Assembly (NCBI RefSeq): GCF_003264365.1
Contig: NZ_PYAK01000002.1
Span: 1 to 64,000, forward strand
DNA length: 64,000 bases
Reading direction: 5' to 3'
From: Micromonospora noduli
GTDB lineage: Bacteria; Actinomycetota; Actinomycetes; Mycobacteriales; Micromonosporaceae
Position 1 is the stretch's first letter, and every line of letters starts with the position of its first letter. The position numbers were made by a program, and so were the translations under genes. The notes beneath the pieces were generated by a model. It saw nothing but the letters and a program-made list of their open reading frames with translations. It was not told the origin of the DNA and did no database searches. Positions 26,308 to 35,734 of the stretch are shown here, piece by piece.

Positions 26308-27693
26308 TCAGTCCGGGGCGGCGACGGCGCGGGCGGCGGCCGGGTCGAGGGTGGCGCCGGCAGGCACCAGGCTGACCAGCCCGGCCGGTAGACGCACCGG
26401 CCGCACGTCGCGGTAGCCCAGCATCGGGAGCACCTCCCGGTCGGCCAGCACGTACCGTCGGCCCAGGTCCGTGACCACGGAGACTGCGCCGCCGGTCGCG
26501 CCGGGCGCCGCGGCGGCCTCGACCACCGCGCCGCGGCCCGGCTCCACCACCACGTGGTCGGCCAGCACCGCTCCGCCGGTCGGCGCGGTGCGGGGCACGG
26601 CCGTCAGGTCCCGCAGCGGTACGCCCCAGCGCACCTCACCAACCCCGCCGTCGTCGCCGATGCGGGTGCAGAGCGCCCCGCCGTCGCCGGCCGCGAGCCG
26701 GGGCGGCGTCGGTGGCGGGGCGTTCGGGCCGGTCGGGGCGAGGTCGGGCACCGTGGGCAGCGCGGCGAACCGGCCCAACGTCATCGGCACCGGCTCGACC
26801 TGCCCGGTGCGGGCCAGCAACAGCCCCGCCTGCAACTCGGTGATGCCGGCCAGGCCGGCGTCGAGCGCCACCGCGTACTGTCTGCCGCCACCGGAGTTGC
26901 TCACCAGATAGACAGTGCCGATCGCCGCACCCGGCACCCGGGTGGCGGGCCGACCCAGCGCGGGCAGGTCGAGTGGGGCGAGGTCGGTGCCGGCGGGCAG
27001 CGAGTTGAGCAGTGCCGGCGCCACCCGGACCGCCTGGGCCCGGGTGGTGGCGAGCGCCGCCAGCACCCGGCTCGGATCACGGACGAGGTAGCGGCGCTGG
27101 TGCCAGACCAGGTGCAGCCCGCCGTCGGGGTGGCGCAGCAGCAGCGCGTCATCGCCCAACGGTCGACCGCCGTCGGGCTCGGTGCCGATCAGCAACGCGG
27201 AGCGGGGCGCCTCGACGCCCGTACCGGCCGGGACCGTCGAGCAGACCGTCCACGCCGTGGCGGCCAGCCGGCCCGGGGCGGGCAGCGAGTCGGGTGCGTC
27301 GGCGATGCCCAACGGCAGCCCGCGCGGCACCCCGTCGATCGTGCGTCGGGACACCAAGACGGTCTTCGAGCGGTCCGCACCGACGATGAGCAGCGCCGAG
27401 GCGTAGTTGAGCACCGGGTGCAGCTTCTGCTCGCGGTAGACGAACCGGGCGCCGGACTCCTTCTCCACGATCACCGCGCCCGGGTCACGCCACCCCTTCC
27501 CGCCGCCGGCGAACAGGCCGTAGAGGGCGAAACCGCCGAGCCCGATCGCCGCGACCAGGACGCTGGCCAGACCGGCGCCGGCCAGCCGCCGAAACGGCGA
27601 CTGCGCGGGGTCGGTCTCCCGCATGACCAGGGCGGCGACTGCCCGTTGGACGCTGAACTGGTAGGAGTGCAGCTGGTCCTGCCGCGACGGCAT
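26308..27693 (-). CDS. eccB: Type VII secretion protein EccB
   Basis: About 461 aa from the ATG at 27693 (MPSRQDQLHSYQFSVQRAVAALV, the family N terminus). One transmembrane helix follows (about 42-65), then a large extracytoplasmic domain of the EccB type with GARFVYREQKLHPVLNYASALLI and later YRDVRPVRLPAGLVSLVPAG. EccB is a core membrane subunit of ESX secretion systems. No eccC, eccD, eccE, mycP, or WXG100 genes adjoin it in this window, so it is an orphan here. It is divergent from the spermidine-synthase-like gene. Confidence 0.9.
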   Translation of the reverse strand: MPSRQDQLHSYQFSVQRAVAALVMRETDPAQSPFRRLAGAGLASVLVAAIGLGGFALYGLFAGGGKGWRDPGAVIVEKESGARFVYREQKLHPVLNYASALLIVGADRSKTVLVSRRTIDGVPRGLPLGIADAPDSLPAPGRLAATAWTVCSTVPAGTGVEAPRSALLIGTEPDGGRPLGDDALLLRHPDGGLHLVWHQRRYLVRDPSRVLAALATTRAQAVRVAPALLNSLPAGTDLAPLDLPALGRPATRVPGAAIGTVYLVSNSGGGRQYAVALDAGLAGITELQAGLLLARTGQVEPVPMTLGRFAALPTVPDLAPTGPNAPPPTPPRLAAGDGGALCTRIGDDGGVGEVRWGVPLRDLTAVPRTAPTGGAVLADHVVVEPGRGAVVEAAAAPGATGGAVSVVTDLGRRYVLADREVLPMLGYRDVRPVRLPAGLVSLVPAGATLDPAAARAVAAPD

Positions 27694-27822
27694 GAGTCCC
27701 CTCCGGTGGATCGGCCGGGCACAGGATATGCGCTGCGTCGATGTCCCGTGGACCCTGCGTGGCCGCCCGTCGCGGGGCAACCGGTACCATCCGTGGACGA
27801 ATCCGGCGGCGAGAGGGCACCC

Positions 27823-28542
27823 GTGGGCGCGCGTTTCGAAGAGCTGGCCTGGCGGGAGACCCCGATCGGCGCGATCAGCCTGCGCCGACGCCGGGACCCG
27901 GCACTCCAGGTCGAGGTGTACGAGGTCAAGCTCGACGACGAGTACCTGATGTCCAGCCTCTTCCCGGTCGCGGAGATCGAGCTGGCCCGGCTCGGCCTCG
28001 CCGAGGTGGCCGGTGACTCGCTCGACGTGGTGGTCGGCGGTCTCGGGCTGGGCTACACCGCCTGCGCGGCGCTGGGCGACCCCCGGGTGCGCTCACTGTT
28101 CGTGGTGGAGGCGATCGAGGACGTGATCGACTGGCACCAACGAGGGCTGCTGCCGTTCGCAGCGGGGCTCGCCGAGGACCCCCGGACCCGCTTCGTGCAG
28201 GCCGACTTCTTCGCGGCGGTGGCCGGTGACACCGGCTTCGACACCGAGGTGCCCGGCCGGCGGTTCGACGCGGTGCTGCTCGACGTCGACCACTCCCCGC
28301 GTAACGTCCTGCACCCCAGCCACGCGGCGTTCTACCCGCCGGCCGGGTTGCGTCGCCTGGCCGCCCTGCTGCGCCCCGAGGGCGTCTTCGCGCTCTGGTC
28401 GGACGACCCGCCGGACGCCGAGTTCACCGCCGCGCTCACCGAGGTGTTCGCGAGCGTACGCGCGCATGTCGTGCCGTTCGCCAACCCGCTGACAGGCGGG
28501 GAGTCGGCCAACACCGTCTACGTGGCGCGTACCGGCCCCTGA
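27823..28542 (+). CDS. Spermidine-synthase-like (polyamine aminopropyltransferase fold) protein
   Basis: About 239 aa from the GTG at 27823, which has GAGAGGG 5 nt upstream. A TACCAT hexamer at 27785-27790 can serve as -10 and excludes much longer starts. The Rossmann-like core shows VVVGGLGLGYTACAAL and a later DAVLLDVDHSPRNVLHPSHAAFY. Such proteins share the fold of spermidine synthase but often lack its putrescine site, and their real substrates are largely unknown. The N-terminal beta domain begins TPIGAISLRRRRDP. Confidence 0.82.
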   Translation: MGARFEELAWRETPIGAISLRRRRDPALQVEVYEVKLDDEYLMSSLFPVAEIELARLGLAEVAGDSLDVVVGGLGLGYTACAALGDPRVRSLFVVEAIEDVIDWHQRGLLPFAAGLAEDPRTRFVQADFFAAVAGDTGFDTEVPGRRFDAVLLDVDHSPRNVLHPSHAAFYPPAGLRRLAALLRPEGVFALWSDDPPDAEFTAALTEVFASVRAHVVPFANPLTGGESANTVYVARTGP

Positions 28543-28638
28543 TCGACTCCGGCAGGCCGATCGCGCATGGTGTCGGCCGGACGGGGAACGAGGAGCCGGG
28601 CCGGCCGCACCAGGCGCGGCCGGTTACGGGAGGTCGAC

Positions 28639-28815
28639 ATGCGTGCACTGCTCTGGGTTGTCGGCGTGGTCGCCGGCGTGCTGATCCTGCTCGGGTTGAT
28701 TCTCGAGGCGGCCCGCTGGCTGATCATCATCGGTGTGATCGCGCTGGTGATCGTGATCGTCTGGGGCGTCGTCAAGGGGCGGCAGGCAATGAACCACCAA
28801 TCCCGCCGACGGTGA
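28639..28815 (+). CDS. Small single-pass or hairpin membrane protein
   Basis: A 58-aa protein that is almost entirely hydrophobic between residues 4 and 45, broken by a charged EAAR turn, so two short membrane helices or one long one are possible. The C terminus is basic (KGRQAMNHQSRRR) and probably cytosolic. The ATG at 28639 has a good GGGAGG site 6-7 nt upstream. No family is recognised. It lies convergent with the acyl-CoA dehydrogenase gene, 16 bp from its stop. Confidence 0.75.
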   Translation: MRALLWVVGVVAGVLILLGLILEAARWLIIIGVIALVIVIVWGVVKGRQAMNHQSRRR

Positions 28816-28831
28816 CGGGCGGCGGGGCCGG

Positions 28832-30634
28832 TCAGAACCAGTCCGGGCGCATGTCGAGCGTGGTTCGGTCCCGGCTCTCCAACAGGTCGAACTGCGGGCC
28901 GGTCCGGGGCAACTCGACGGTGAAGAAGTAGCGGGCGGCCTGCCGCTTGCCGGCGTGGAACGCGTCGCCGGCGCTCTCCGCCGGGAGCGCCAGCACCTGC
29001 TCCAACCACATCCACGCGATCACCACGTGCCCGACGGCCTCCAGGTAGGCGCTGGCGTTGGCCAGCGCGAGCACCGGGTCACCGTCGGCCCACAGTCGAC
29101 GGGTGACAGCGGTGACCCGGTCCACCGCGGCGGCCAGCCGGTCGGCGAACTCGGACGCCTCTCCCCCGACCTTGCGGGCCCGCTCGACCGTGTCACCGAT
29201 CGTCGTGGTCAGCAGGGTGAGACCAGCGCCACCCTGCATGATCATCTTGCGCCCCAGCAGATCCAGTGCCTGGATGCCGTGGGTGCCCTCGTGGATCGGG
29301 TTGAGCCGGTTGTCCCGGTAGTGCTGCTCCACGTCGTGGTCGCGGGTGTAGCCGGCACCTCCGAGCACCTGGATCGCCAGGTCGTTGGCGGCGAGGCACC
29401 ACTGCGACGGCCAACTCTTCGTGATCGGCGTGAGCACGTCCAGCAGCAGGTGCGCGCGCTCGCGGTCGGTCTCGGCCGGTGCGGTCTTCTGCTCGTCGAG
29501 CAACCGCGCGCAGTAGAGCACCAGCGCCAGTGCCCCCTCCACGTAGCTCTTCTGAGCCAGCAGCATCCGTCGTACGTCGGGGTGGTCGATGATCGGCACC
29601 TGCGCGGCGGCCGGGTCCTTCGCGCCGACCGGCCGGCCCTGCGGCCTCTCCTTCGCGTACGCCAGGCTCTTGAGATAGCCGGTGTAACCCAGCGCGGTGG
29701 CGCCCGCCCCGACCCCGATCCGGGCCTCGTTCATCATGTGGAACATCTGCGCCAGGCCCTGATGCGGCGCGCCGACCAGGTGACCGACCGCTCCGGCGCG
29801 GCCGGCCGGGGTGTGCGCGCCGTCGCCGAAGCTGAGCAGGGTGTTCGTGGTGCCCCGGAACCCCATCTTGTGGTTGAGCCCGGCCAACGCCACGTCGTTG
29901 CGCTCGCCGAGCGACCCGTCCGGGCCGACCAGCACCTTCGGCACGATGAACAGCGAGATGCCCTTGACCCCGGGCGGCGCGCCCGGAATGCGCGCCAGCA
30001 CCAGGTGGACGATGTTCTCGGCCAACTCGTGGTCGCCACCGGAGATCCACATCTTGGTGCCGAAGAGCCGGTACATGCCGTCCGCCTGCGGCTCTGCGCG
30101 GGTGGTGATGTCGGCCAGCGAGCTGCCGGCGTGCGGCTCGGACAGGCACATGGTGCCGAAGAACCGGCCGTCCAGCATGGGCCGGACGTAGGTGTCCACC
30201 TGCTCGGGGCTGCCGTGCGCCAGCAGCAGGTTGGCGTTGCCCAGGGTGAGGAACGGGTAGGCCGAGGTGGCCACGTTGGCGGCCTGGAACCAGGTGAAGC
30301 AGGCGGCCGCGACGGCGTGCGGCAGTTGCAGGCCACCGACAGTGGCGTCCAGCCCGGCGGTGAGCAGGCCCGTCTCGGCGAAACTGTCCAACGCCGCGCG
30401 GACCTGCGGGATCAGCCGCACCCGCTGCCCGTCGAAGGTGGGCTCGGCCAGGTCGGCGGCGCGGTTGTGCGGGGCGAACTGCTCGGTGGCCACCCGCTCG
30501 GCGAGATCCAGGGCGTCGTCGAAGGTCTCCCGCGAGTGCTCGGCGTAGCGGGGGCGCTCGACGAGCTCGGACACCCGCAGCCACTCGTGCAGCAGGAAGT
30601 CGAGGTCACGGCGGGAGAGCAGGGTTGACGGCAC
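28832..30634 (-). CDS. Acyl-CoA dehydrogenase, long form
   Basis: About 600 aa from the GTG at 30634, with GAGGAG 4 nt upstream. It has the N-terminal helical domain, the flavin-binding middle domain (CLSEPHAGSSLADI and KMWISGG), the C-terminal domain with the catalytic Glu in PIHEGTHGIQALDLLGRK, and an extra C-terminal helical part typical of the ~600-aa subfamily. It oxidises the alpha-beta bond of an acyl-CoA and passes electrons to ETF. It stands alone, divergent from the YjbR-like gene. Confidence 0.93.
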   Translation of the reverse strand: MPSTLLSRRDLDFLLHEWLRVSELVERPRYAEHSRETFDDALDLAERVATEQFAPHNRAADLAEPTFDGQRVRLIPQVRAALDSFAETGLLTAGLDATVGGLQLPHAVAAACFTWFQAANVATSAYPFLTLGNANLLLAHGSPEQVDTYVRPMLDGRFFGTMCLSEPHAGSSLADITTRAEPQADGMYRLFGTKMWISGGDHELAENIVHLVLARIPGAPPGVKGISLFIVPKVLVGPDGSLGERNDVALAGLNHKMGFRGTTNTLLSFGDGAHTPAGRAGAVGHLVGAPHQGLAQMFHMMNEARIGVGAGATALGYTGYLKSLAYAKERPQGRPVGAKDPAAAQVPIIDHPDVRRMLLAQKSYVEGALALVLYCARLLDEQKTAPAETDRERAHLLLDVLTPITKSWPSQWCLAANDLAIQVLGGAGYTRDHDVEQHYRDNRLNPIHEGTHGIQALDLLGRKMIMQGGAGLTLLTTTIGDTVERARKVGGEASEFADRLAAAVDRVTAVTRRLWADGDPVLALANASAYLEAVGHVVIAWMWLEQVLALPAESAGDAFHAGKRQAARYFFTVELPRTGPQFDLLESRDRTTLDMRPDWF

Positions 30635-30782
30635 GGCACTCCTCAGCGGGCACGGGGTCGGGCCGGGGCGACGGCCCACTGCCGCCCCGCCCATCCTCGC
30701 GGATCGGCAGGGCGGGCACCACCGGCCCGGGCGGCGTTCGAGGAGCGGAACTTGTCACACCGACCGGTTAGCGTCGTTGTCC

Positions 30783-31205
30783 GTGACCGCACCCGGAGAC
30801 GTCCCGCCCGAGGTCCTCGACCGGCTGCGGCCGATCTGTCTCGGGCTGCCGGAGACCTACGAGGAGCCCGCCTGGGTGGGCATCCGCTGGCGGATCCGCA
30901 AGCGGACCATCGCCCATGTGCTCACCGTCGACCCCGATCGCCAGCCGGTGCACGCGCGGGCTGCCGCAGTCGACCAGCCCGCCTGCCTGCTGACCTTCCG
31001 GTCGCCACTCGACGAGATCGCCGGGCTCCTCGCCACGGGGCACCCCTTCTACAAACCGGACTGGAGCCCGAACGTGATGGGCATGGTCCTGGACGGAAAC
31101 ACCGACTGGGAGGAGGTGGGTGAGCTGCTCACCGAGAGCTACTGCGTCATGGCCCCGAAGCGGCTCGCCGCCCGGGTCGGCCCCCCGGCACCGCCGATTG
31201 ACTGA
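30783..31205 (+). CDS. MmcQ/YjbR-family protein
   Basis: About 140 aa from the GTG at 30783. A TAGCGT hexamer (30769-30774) ends 8 nt before this GTG, as expected for a leaderless actinobacterial transcript; a TTG two codons upstream is the alternative. The sequence shows the family features LRPICLGLPETYEEPAWVGI and TDWEEVGELLTESYCVMAPKRL. MmcQ/YjbR proteins have a CyaY-like DNA-binding fold, and their role is not well defined. Confidence 0.85.
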   Translation: MTAPGDVPPEVLDRLRPICLGLPETYEEPAWVGIRWRIRKRTIAHVLTVDPDRQPVHARAAAVDQPACLLTFRSPLDEIAGLLATGHPFYKPDWSPNVMGMVLDGNTDWEEVGELLTESYCVMAPKRLAARVGPPAPPID

Positions 31206-31357
31206 GCGCCGAGGGCACCCTGCCGCCGGTTGAGCGCCGGCGGGTCCTGCGACCGGCGGTTTCGGCCGGCACGCTCCGGGGATACCGCGCCGGACGGCCG
31301 TAGCCGTCGGTTACCGGCTGAAGCCGAGGCGCCGCCGGGCGGGTGAGGAGCAGGTCG

Positions 31358-32395
31358 ATGTCGTCGCTGCCCACCGAGGAGGATCACCGGTTGACGCCGG
31401 TGTTCCAGGAAGACCGGGTGTGCACGGGCGTGACCACAGTGCGCGGGCGGGTGTTCCTGAGCTACCCGTCGGCGGATCGGCCCGGCGTGCAGGTGGTGGA
31501 GGCGCTGCCGGACGGCCGTCGTGTCCCCTACCCCGACGCCGCGTGGAACCGCGCCGACCAGCCGCCGAGCGGGGCGTTCGTGCACGTCAACGGGCTGCGC
31601 GCCGGCCCGGATGGTCGGTTGTGGATCGTCGACTCGGGTTCGCCGCGGATTGGCGGCGCGCAGGTGCCGGGCGGTGCTCGGCTGATCGCGGTCGATCCGG
31701 ACGACGACCGGGTGGAGCGGGTCTACCACCTCGACGAGGCGGTGCACCCGGGCAGCTACGTCGACGACGTCCGATTCAACGGCCGGGTGGCGTATTTCAG
31801 CGACGCCGGGGCGGCTGGCCTCATCGTGCTCGACCTCGACTCCGGTCGGGCGAGACGGGTGCTGGACGGGCATCCGAGCACGGCGGGCGGCCCGGTGGTC
31901 GCCGACGGTCGGGCGCTGCGTGACCCGGACGGCACCGAGGTACGCCTGCACGCGGACCAGCTGGAGGTGTCACCGGAAGGTCGCTGGCTCTACTACCAGC
32001 CGGCCTCCGGCGGGATGTCCCGGATCGCCGCCCGCTGGTTGGACGACCCGTCGGTGCCCGCCGACGAGCTGGCCCGGAGGGTCGAACGCTGGTGTGACAC
32101 ACCCAGCACCGGCGGCACGGCCATCGACGCCGCCGGCAGCATCTACCTCAGCGACCTGGAACGACGGCGCGTCCTCGTCCTCGCACCCGACGGCGGCCTA
32201 CGGACGCTCGTCGCCGACCCCCGACTGGCCTGGGTGGACGCGATGTGGCTCGACGCCGATGCCCGGCTGTGGATGCCGGCGGCCCAGCTGCACCTGACCG
32301 CCGGGCTCAACGGCGGGGTCTCGACCGTCGAATACCCGGTCCAGATCTACCGGATGCCCGTCGGGATCGGGCCGCCCGCCCGGGACCACGCCTGA
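31358..32395 (+). CDS. Yellow/major-royal-jelly-type beta-propeller protein
   Basis: A 345-aa protein from the ATG at 31358, with GAGGAG 7 nt upstream. Family-typical stretches are GRLWIVDSGSPRIGGAQVPGGARLIAVD, HPGSYVDDVRFNGRVAYFSDAG and GLIVLDLDSGRARRVLDGHPST, which match the MRJP/yellow group of six-bladed propellers related to SMP-30/gluconolactonase. No signal peptide is visible, so it is probably cytosolic. Bacterial members are thought to bind or process small hydroxylated ligands; the substrate is unknown. Confidence 0.8.
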   Translation: MSSLPTEEDHRLTPVFQEDRVCTGVTTVRGRVFLSYPSADRPGVQVVEALPDGRRVPYPDAAWNRADQPPSGAFVHVNGLRAGPDGRLWIVDSGSPRIGGAQVPGGARLIAVDPDDDRVERVYHLDEAVHPGSYVDDVRFNGRVAYFSDAGAAGLIVLDLDSGRARRVLDGHPSTAGGPVVADGRALRDPDGTEVRLHADQLEVSPEGRWLYYQPASGGMSRIAARWLDDPSVPADELARRVERWCDTPSTGGTAIDAAGSIYLSDLERRRVLVLAPDGGLRTLVADPRLAWVDAMWLDADARLWMPAAQLHLTAGLNGGVSTVEYPVQIYRMPVGIGPPARDHA

Positions 32396-32477
32396 GTGCT
32401 CAATCCGGCAGCCGCCGGATCCGCACCGGGTCTCCCCCGGCCGGGGTACGAAATCCCGGTGGAGAGGGTGCGGTCCG

Positions 32478-33095
32478 ATGGGTGAAGATCGCAGGGTGTC
32501 CGTTCCTGCCCGCCAGATCCGTGCTCGATTCTCGGCCGACACGATCACCGTGTACCAGGCGTACCCACCGGAGATCGCGCTGCCGGCGGTGGCCGCCGGT
32601 CGCTTCGTGGCCCCCTTCAAGCGTGAAAGGATGACCTGGATCAAGCCGTCGTTCCTGTGGATGATGTACCGCTGCGGTTGGGCCACCAAGCCCGGGCAGG
32701 AGCGCGTGCTGTCCATCGACATCACGCGGGAGGGCTTCGAGTGGGCGCTGGCGCGAGCCTGTCTGAGTCACTACGACCAGGGCCTGCACGGTGACCGGGC
32801 GACGTGGTCGCAGCAACTCAAGGCCAGCCCGGTACGGGTGCAGTGGGATCCGGAACGGACACTGCACCTGAGCGCGTTGCCCCACCGGTCGTTGCAGGTC
32901 GGACTGTCCGGCGAAGCCGTCGCCCGGTACGTCGACGACTGGACGGTCAGCGTCACGGACATCACCCCCACTGTCCACCGCTTACGGGAACTGGTGCGGG
33001 CCAAGGACGTGCGGGCGGCCGCGGACCACCTGCCGGCCGAACGAAGCTATCCGCTGCCCAGGCAGATCGCGGCCCACCTCGACGCCACCGGCTGA
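32478..33095 (+). CDS. DUF4291-family protein
   Basis: A 205-aa protein that matches the DUF4291 pattern: VPARQIRARFSADTITVYQAYPPEIALPAV near the N terminus, then ERMTWIKPSFLWMMYRCGWATKPGQ, and a conserved WDPER motif. The family is widespread in actinomycetes and its biochemical role is unknown. There is no membrane segment or signal. GGAGAGGG lies about 9 nt before the ATG. It stands between the propeller gene and a VOC gene, all on the plus strand. Confidence 0.88.
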   Translation: MGEDRRVSVPARQIRARFSADTITVYQAYPPEIALPAVAAGRFVAPFKRERMTWIKPSFLWMMYRCGWATKPGQERVLSIDITREGFEWALARACLSHYDQGLHGDRATWSQQLKASPVRVQWDPERTLHLSALPHRSLQVGLSGEAVARYVDDWTVSVTDITPTVHRLRELVRAKDVRAAADHLPAERSYPLPRQIAAHLDATG

Positions 33096-33170
33096 GTCCG
33101 CGCGGTCAACGGCCCTCGGATGCCACGCGCCGTCCAGCAACACATTCACATTCTCGATATCCTGGCCGGC

Positions 33171-33551
33171 ATGCACCGAAGCCGCGTGTACGCGCTACTG
33201 ATCGACGCTCCCAAGGCGGAGGCCGCCCGGGCGGCGGAGTTCTGGTCGGCGGCGCTCGGCGTCAGCACCCGGTCCGATCCCGCCGAGCCGCAGTTCGTCG
33301 GCCTGCACGAGGCGCTGCCAGGGCTGGTCACCGCGGTCCAGGCGGTCGACGATACGCCGCGCTTCCACCTCGACATCGAGACCGACGACGTGCCTGCTGA
33401 GACCGAACGGTTGATGGCCCTGGGTGCCACCGAGGTGGCGCAGTGGCTGGAGTGCCGGATCCTGCGGGCGCCCGGTGGCCACCTGCTCTGTGTGCTTCCG
33501 GTGGAGAGTCCACCGGAGGTGTTCGCGGCCGAGGCCCGCACCTGGTCCTGA
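33171..33551 (+). CDS. VOC-family glyoxalase-like protein
   Basis: A 126-aa vicinal-oxygen-chelate protein. The ATG at 33171 (MHRSRVYALLIDAPKAEAARA) is preferred to the in-frame ATG at 33120 because the fold starts there. FWSAALGVSTR and the closing ILRAPGGHLLCVLPVES fit the small actinobacterial glyoxalase-like group (glyoxalase_6). It may bind a hydrophobic small molecule or metal; the function is unknown. Confidence 0.83.
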   Translation: MHRSRVYALLIDAPKAEAARAAEFWSAALGVSTRSDPAEPQFVGLHEALPGLVTAVQAVDDTPRFHLDIETDDVPAETERLMALGATEVAQWLECRILRAPGGHLLCVLPVESPPEVFAAEARTWS

Positions 33552-33591
33552 CGCACCGGGGCTGTCGGAGGGTGCGGCTAGGGTCCCGCCC

Positions 33592-34287
33592 ATGGCTGAA
33601 TTCGTACTGGTGGCGGGGGCGTGGCTGGGATCGTCGGCATGGGACGAGGTGGTGGCACCACTTCGGGCGGCCGGCCACGGCACCCACGCGTTGACCCTCT
33701 CCGGCCTCGCCGAGAAGCGGGGTGTGCCCGCCGGGCAGCAGACCCACGTGCAGGACATCGTCGACGAGATCGAGCGCGGCGACCTGCGCGACGTGGTGCT
33801 GGTGGGGCACAGCTACTCGGGCATTCCGGTGGGTCAGGCCGCCGAGCGGATCGGCGAGCGGTTGGCCCGGGTGGTCTTCGTGGACTCCGAGGTGCCGGTC
33901 GACGGTGGGTCGTTCGCCTCCGGCTGGTGGCAGGGTCAGGCGGCCTTCGAGGCGCAGATCGCCGGCAACAACGGCTACTGGGCTCCGCTGGGTGCGGCCG
34001 ACCTCGACGGTCAGGGTCTCACCGACGAGCAGGTCGCCCGGCTGATCGAGGGCTCCACGCCGCATCCGGGGGCCACGCTGACCGAGCCGGCCGTGCTGAC
34101 CCGGCCGTTGGGTGAACTGCCGGCGACGTACGTCAAGTGTCTGCTCGACGGGCCTGAGCCCAACGACACGGTGGCGAAACTGCTGACCAGCGACCACTGG
34201 CGGTTGGTCACCATGGGCACCGGCCACTGGCCGATGTTCTCCCAGCCCGCCGAGCTGGCCCGGATCCTGTTGGCCGAGGCCGCCTGA
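33592..34287 (+). CDS. Alpha/beta-fold hydrolase
   Basis: A 231-aa alpha/beta hydrolase. The nucleophile elbow is VVLVGHSYSGIPVGQ with Ser near 71; the acid is probably in the ARVVFVDSEVPVDGG region, and the His is in TGHWPMFSQPAELA. It resembles the EstC-like/hydroxynitrile-lyase-type small hydrolases. A TAGGGT hexamer ends 7 nt before the ATG, and no Shine-Dalgarno is seen, which suggests a leaderless transcript. A palindromic repeat element follows the gene. Confidence 0.88.
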   Translation: MAEFVLVAGAWLGSSAWDEVVAPLRAAGHGTHALTLSGLAEKRGVPAGQQTHVQDIVDEIERGDLRDVVLVGHSYSGIPVGQAAERIGERLARVVFVDSEVPVDGGSFASGWWQGQAAFEAQIAGNNGYWAPLGAADLDGQGLTDEQVARLIEGSTPHPGATLTEPAVLTRPLGELPATYVKCLLDGPEPNDTVAKLLTSDHWRLVTMGTGHWPMFSQPAELARILLAEAA

Positions 34288-34368
34288 CCCGCGCCGCCTG
34301 ACCCGGGGCCGGCAGGGCCGGACCGACGCGGAGCGAGCTGCTGACAGGGCAGCCGCACGGTCAGTCCA

Positions 34369-34420
34369 ACGAGCGGTATACCTCAGTGGCATATTCATGA
34401 CTCTGAGGTATGTCGCTCGT
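34369..34420. terminator. Palindromic element C, copy 1
   Basis: ACGAGCGGTATACCTCAG (34369-34386) is the near-complement of CTGAGGTATGTCGCTCGT (34403-34420) around an AT-rich centre containing CATATTCATGAC. It lies between the convergent hydrolase and MFS genes. A second copy of the same element lies at 53917-53969, also between convergent genes. It probably acts as a bidirectional terminator and is a dispersed repeat family. Confidence 0.75.
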
Positions 34421-34468
34421 CCGGGTGGGTGCCGCCCACCGCGGCGCGGTCAAGCGCCGCCGCAGCCC

Positions 34469-35734
34469 TCAGGCGGCGTCGAGGGTCTGGATGTGGCGCA
34501 CCGGTGACGCGAGCAACCACAGCACGGCGAGCACGCCACCCAGGCCGGCGATGGCCAGGGTGGGTCGCAGCCCGATGGTGGTGCCCAACGCACCGCCGAC
34601 CAGCGCGCCGAGCGGTCGGATGCCGTAGTTGACGGCACTGTAGGCACCGGCCCGGCGTGCCAGCGCGTCTTCGGGTGTCACGGCGATGAGCAGGGCGTTG
34701 AGGTTCACGTCCATCAGCATCACGCCGACGCTGGAGACCAGCTCGATGGCCGCCAGCATGGCCACCTTCGTCCAGGTCGGTCCGGACACCAGCGCGGTCA
34801 GCGCCAGCGGCGCGGGGAAGAGCACCGCGCCGATCATGGCGGTACGGCCCAGGCCGATGGCGCGTGAGATCCGAGGTGCGAGCGCCGCGCCCGCGAATCC
34901 GCCGAGCGCTCCGAAACCGAGGGCGATGCCGATCGCGCCGGCTGACAGGTCGAGTTCGCGGCTGGCGTAGAGCACCAGCAGCGCGCCGGCGATGAAGGTG
35001 AAGAAGTTGACAGTGCTGGTGCAGCCGAGGGCGGCCCGCAGCACCGGGTGCCGCAGCACCAGCACGAGCCCTTCGCGGACCAGGCCGAGAGTGGACGTCC
35101 GACGCGGCGGGGGCGGGGGCTCGGTCACCGGGATGCGGCTGAGCAGCAGCGCGGAGCCGAGGAAGGAGACCGCGTCGACGACGATCGCGACCGGCGCGCT
35201 GAGCGCCTGGACCAGCCCACCGCCGACGGCCGGGCCGGCGATGAAGGACAGCGAGCGGCTCATGCTCAGCTTGCTGTTCGCGTCCACGTACGCCGATCGC
35301 GGCACCAGGCCGACGAAGAACGCCTGACGCGCCATCGCGAAGAGCACCGCGCCGAAGCCGGTGAGCAGTGCCACCAGGTAGAGCTGGGTGAGGGTGATCG
35401 CGTCGAACAGGTAGGCCACCGGCAAGCTGAGCAGCACCGCGGCGCGGATCAGATCCGCGATGATCAGCAGTCGCCGCTTGTGGGTGCGCTGGTCCACCCA
35501 GGCGCCCAGGAACAGGCCCAGCAGGTTGGGCAGCCAGATCAGCGCGGTGAGGACGCTGACCTGCACGGGTGTCGCGGTGAGCAGGGTTACGGCGATCAGC
35601 GGTAGGGCCAGCTCACTGATCCGATCGCCGAAGTGGGAGATCGTCTCGCTGATCCAGAAGGTGCGGAACCGCCGGTCACGGTGCAGGGCCGGCGGGGGCC
35701 CGGGGTCGGTGGCGGCGTCGGTGGCGGCGGTCAC
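34469..35734 (-). CDS. MFS transporter, MFS_3/EntS-like exporter
   Basis: A 421-aa permease with about 12 membrane segments. The N-terminal FRTFWISETISHFGDRISELALPLIAV and the loop LGAWVDQRTHKRRLLIIADLIRA (motif A region) are typical of the drug/siderophore-export MFS_3 group. Its GTG start overlaps the stop of the upstream ArsR-like regulator (GTGA), so regulator and exporter form an operon. The regulator probably senses the exported compound. The substrate is unknown. Confidence 0.9.
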   Translation of the reverse strand: MTAATDAATDPGPPPALHRDRRFRTFWISETISHFGDRISELALPLIAVTLLTATPVQVSVLTALIWLPNLLGLFLGAWVDQRTHKRRLLIIADLIRAAVLLSLPVAYLFDAITLTQLYLVALLTGFGAVLFAMARQAFFVGLVPRSAYVDANSKLSMSRSLSFIAGPAVGGGLVQALSAPVAIVVDAVSFLGSALLLSRIPVTEPPPPPRRTSTLGLVREGLVLVLRHPVLRAALGCTSTVNFFTFIAGALLVLYASRELDLSAGAIGIALGFGALGGFAGAALAPRISRAIGLGRTAMIGAVLFPAPLALTALVSGPTWTKVAMLAAIELVSSVGVMLMDVNLNALLIAVTPEDALARRAGAYSAVNYGIRPLGALVGGALGTTIGLRPTLAIAGLGGVLAVLWLLASPVRHIQTLDAA

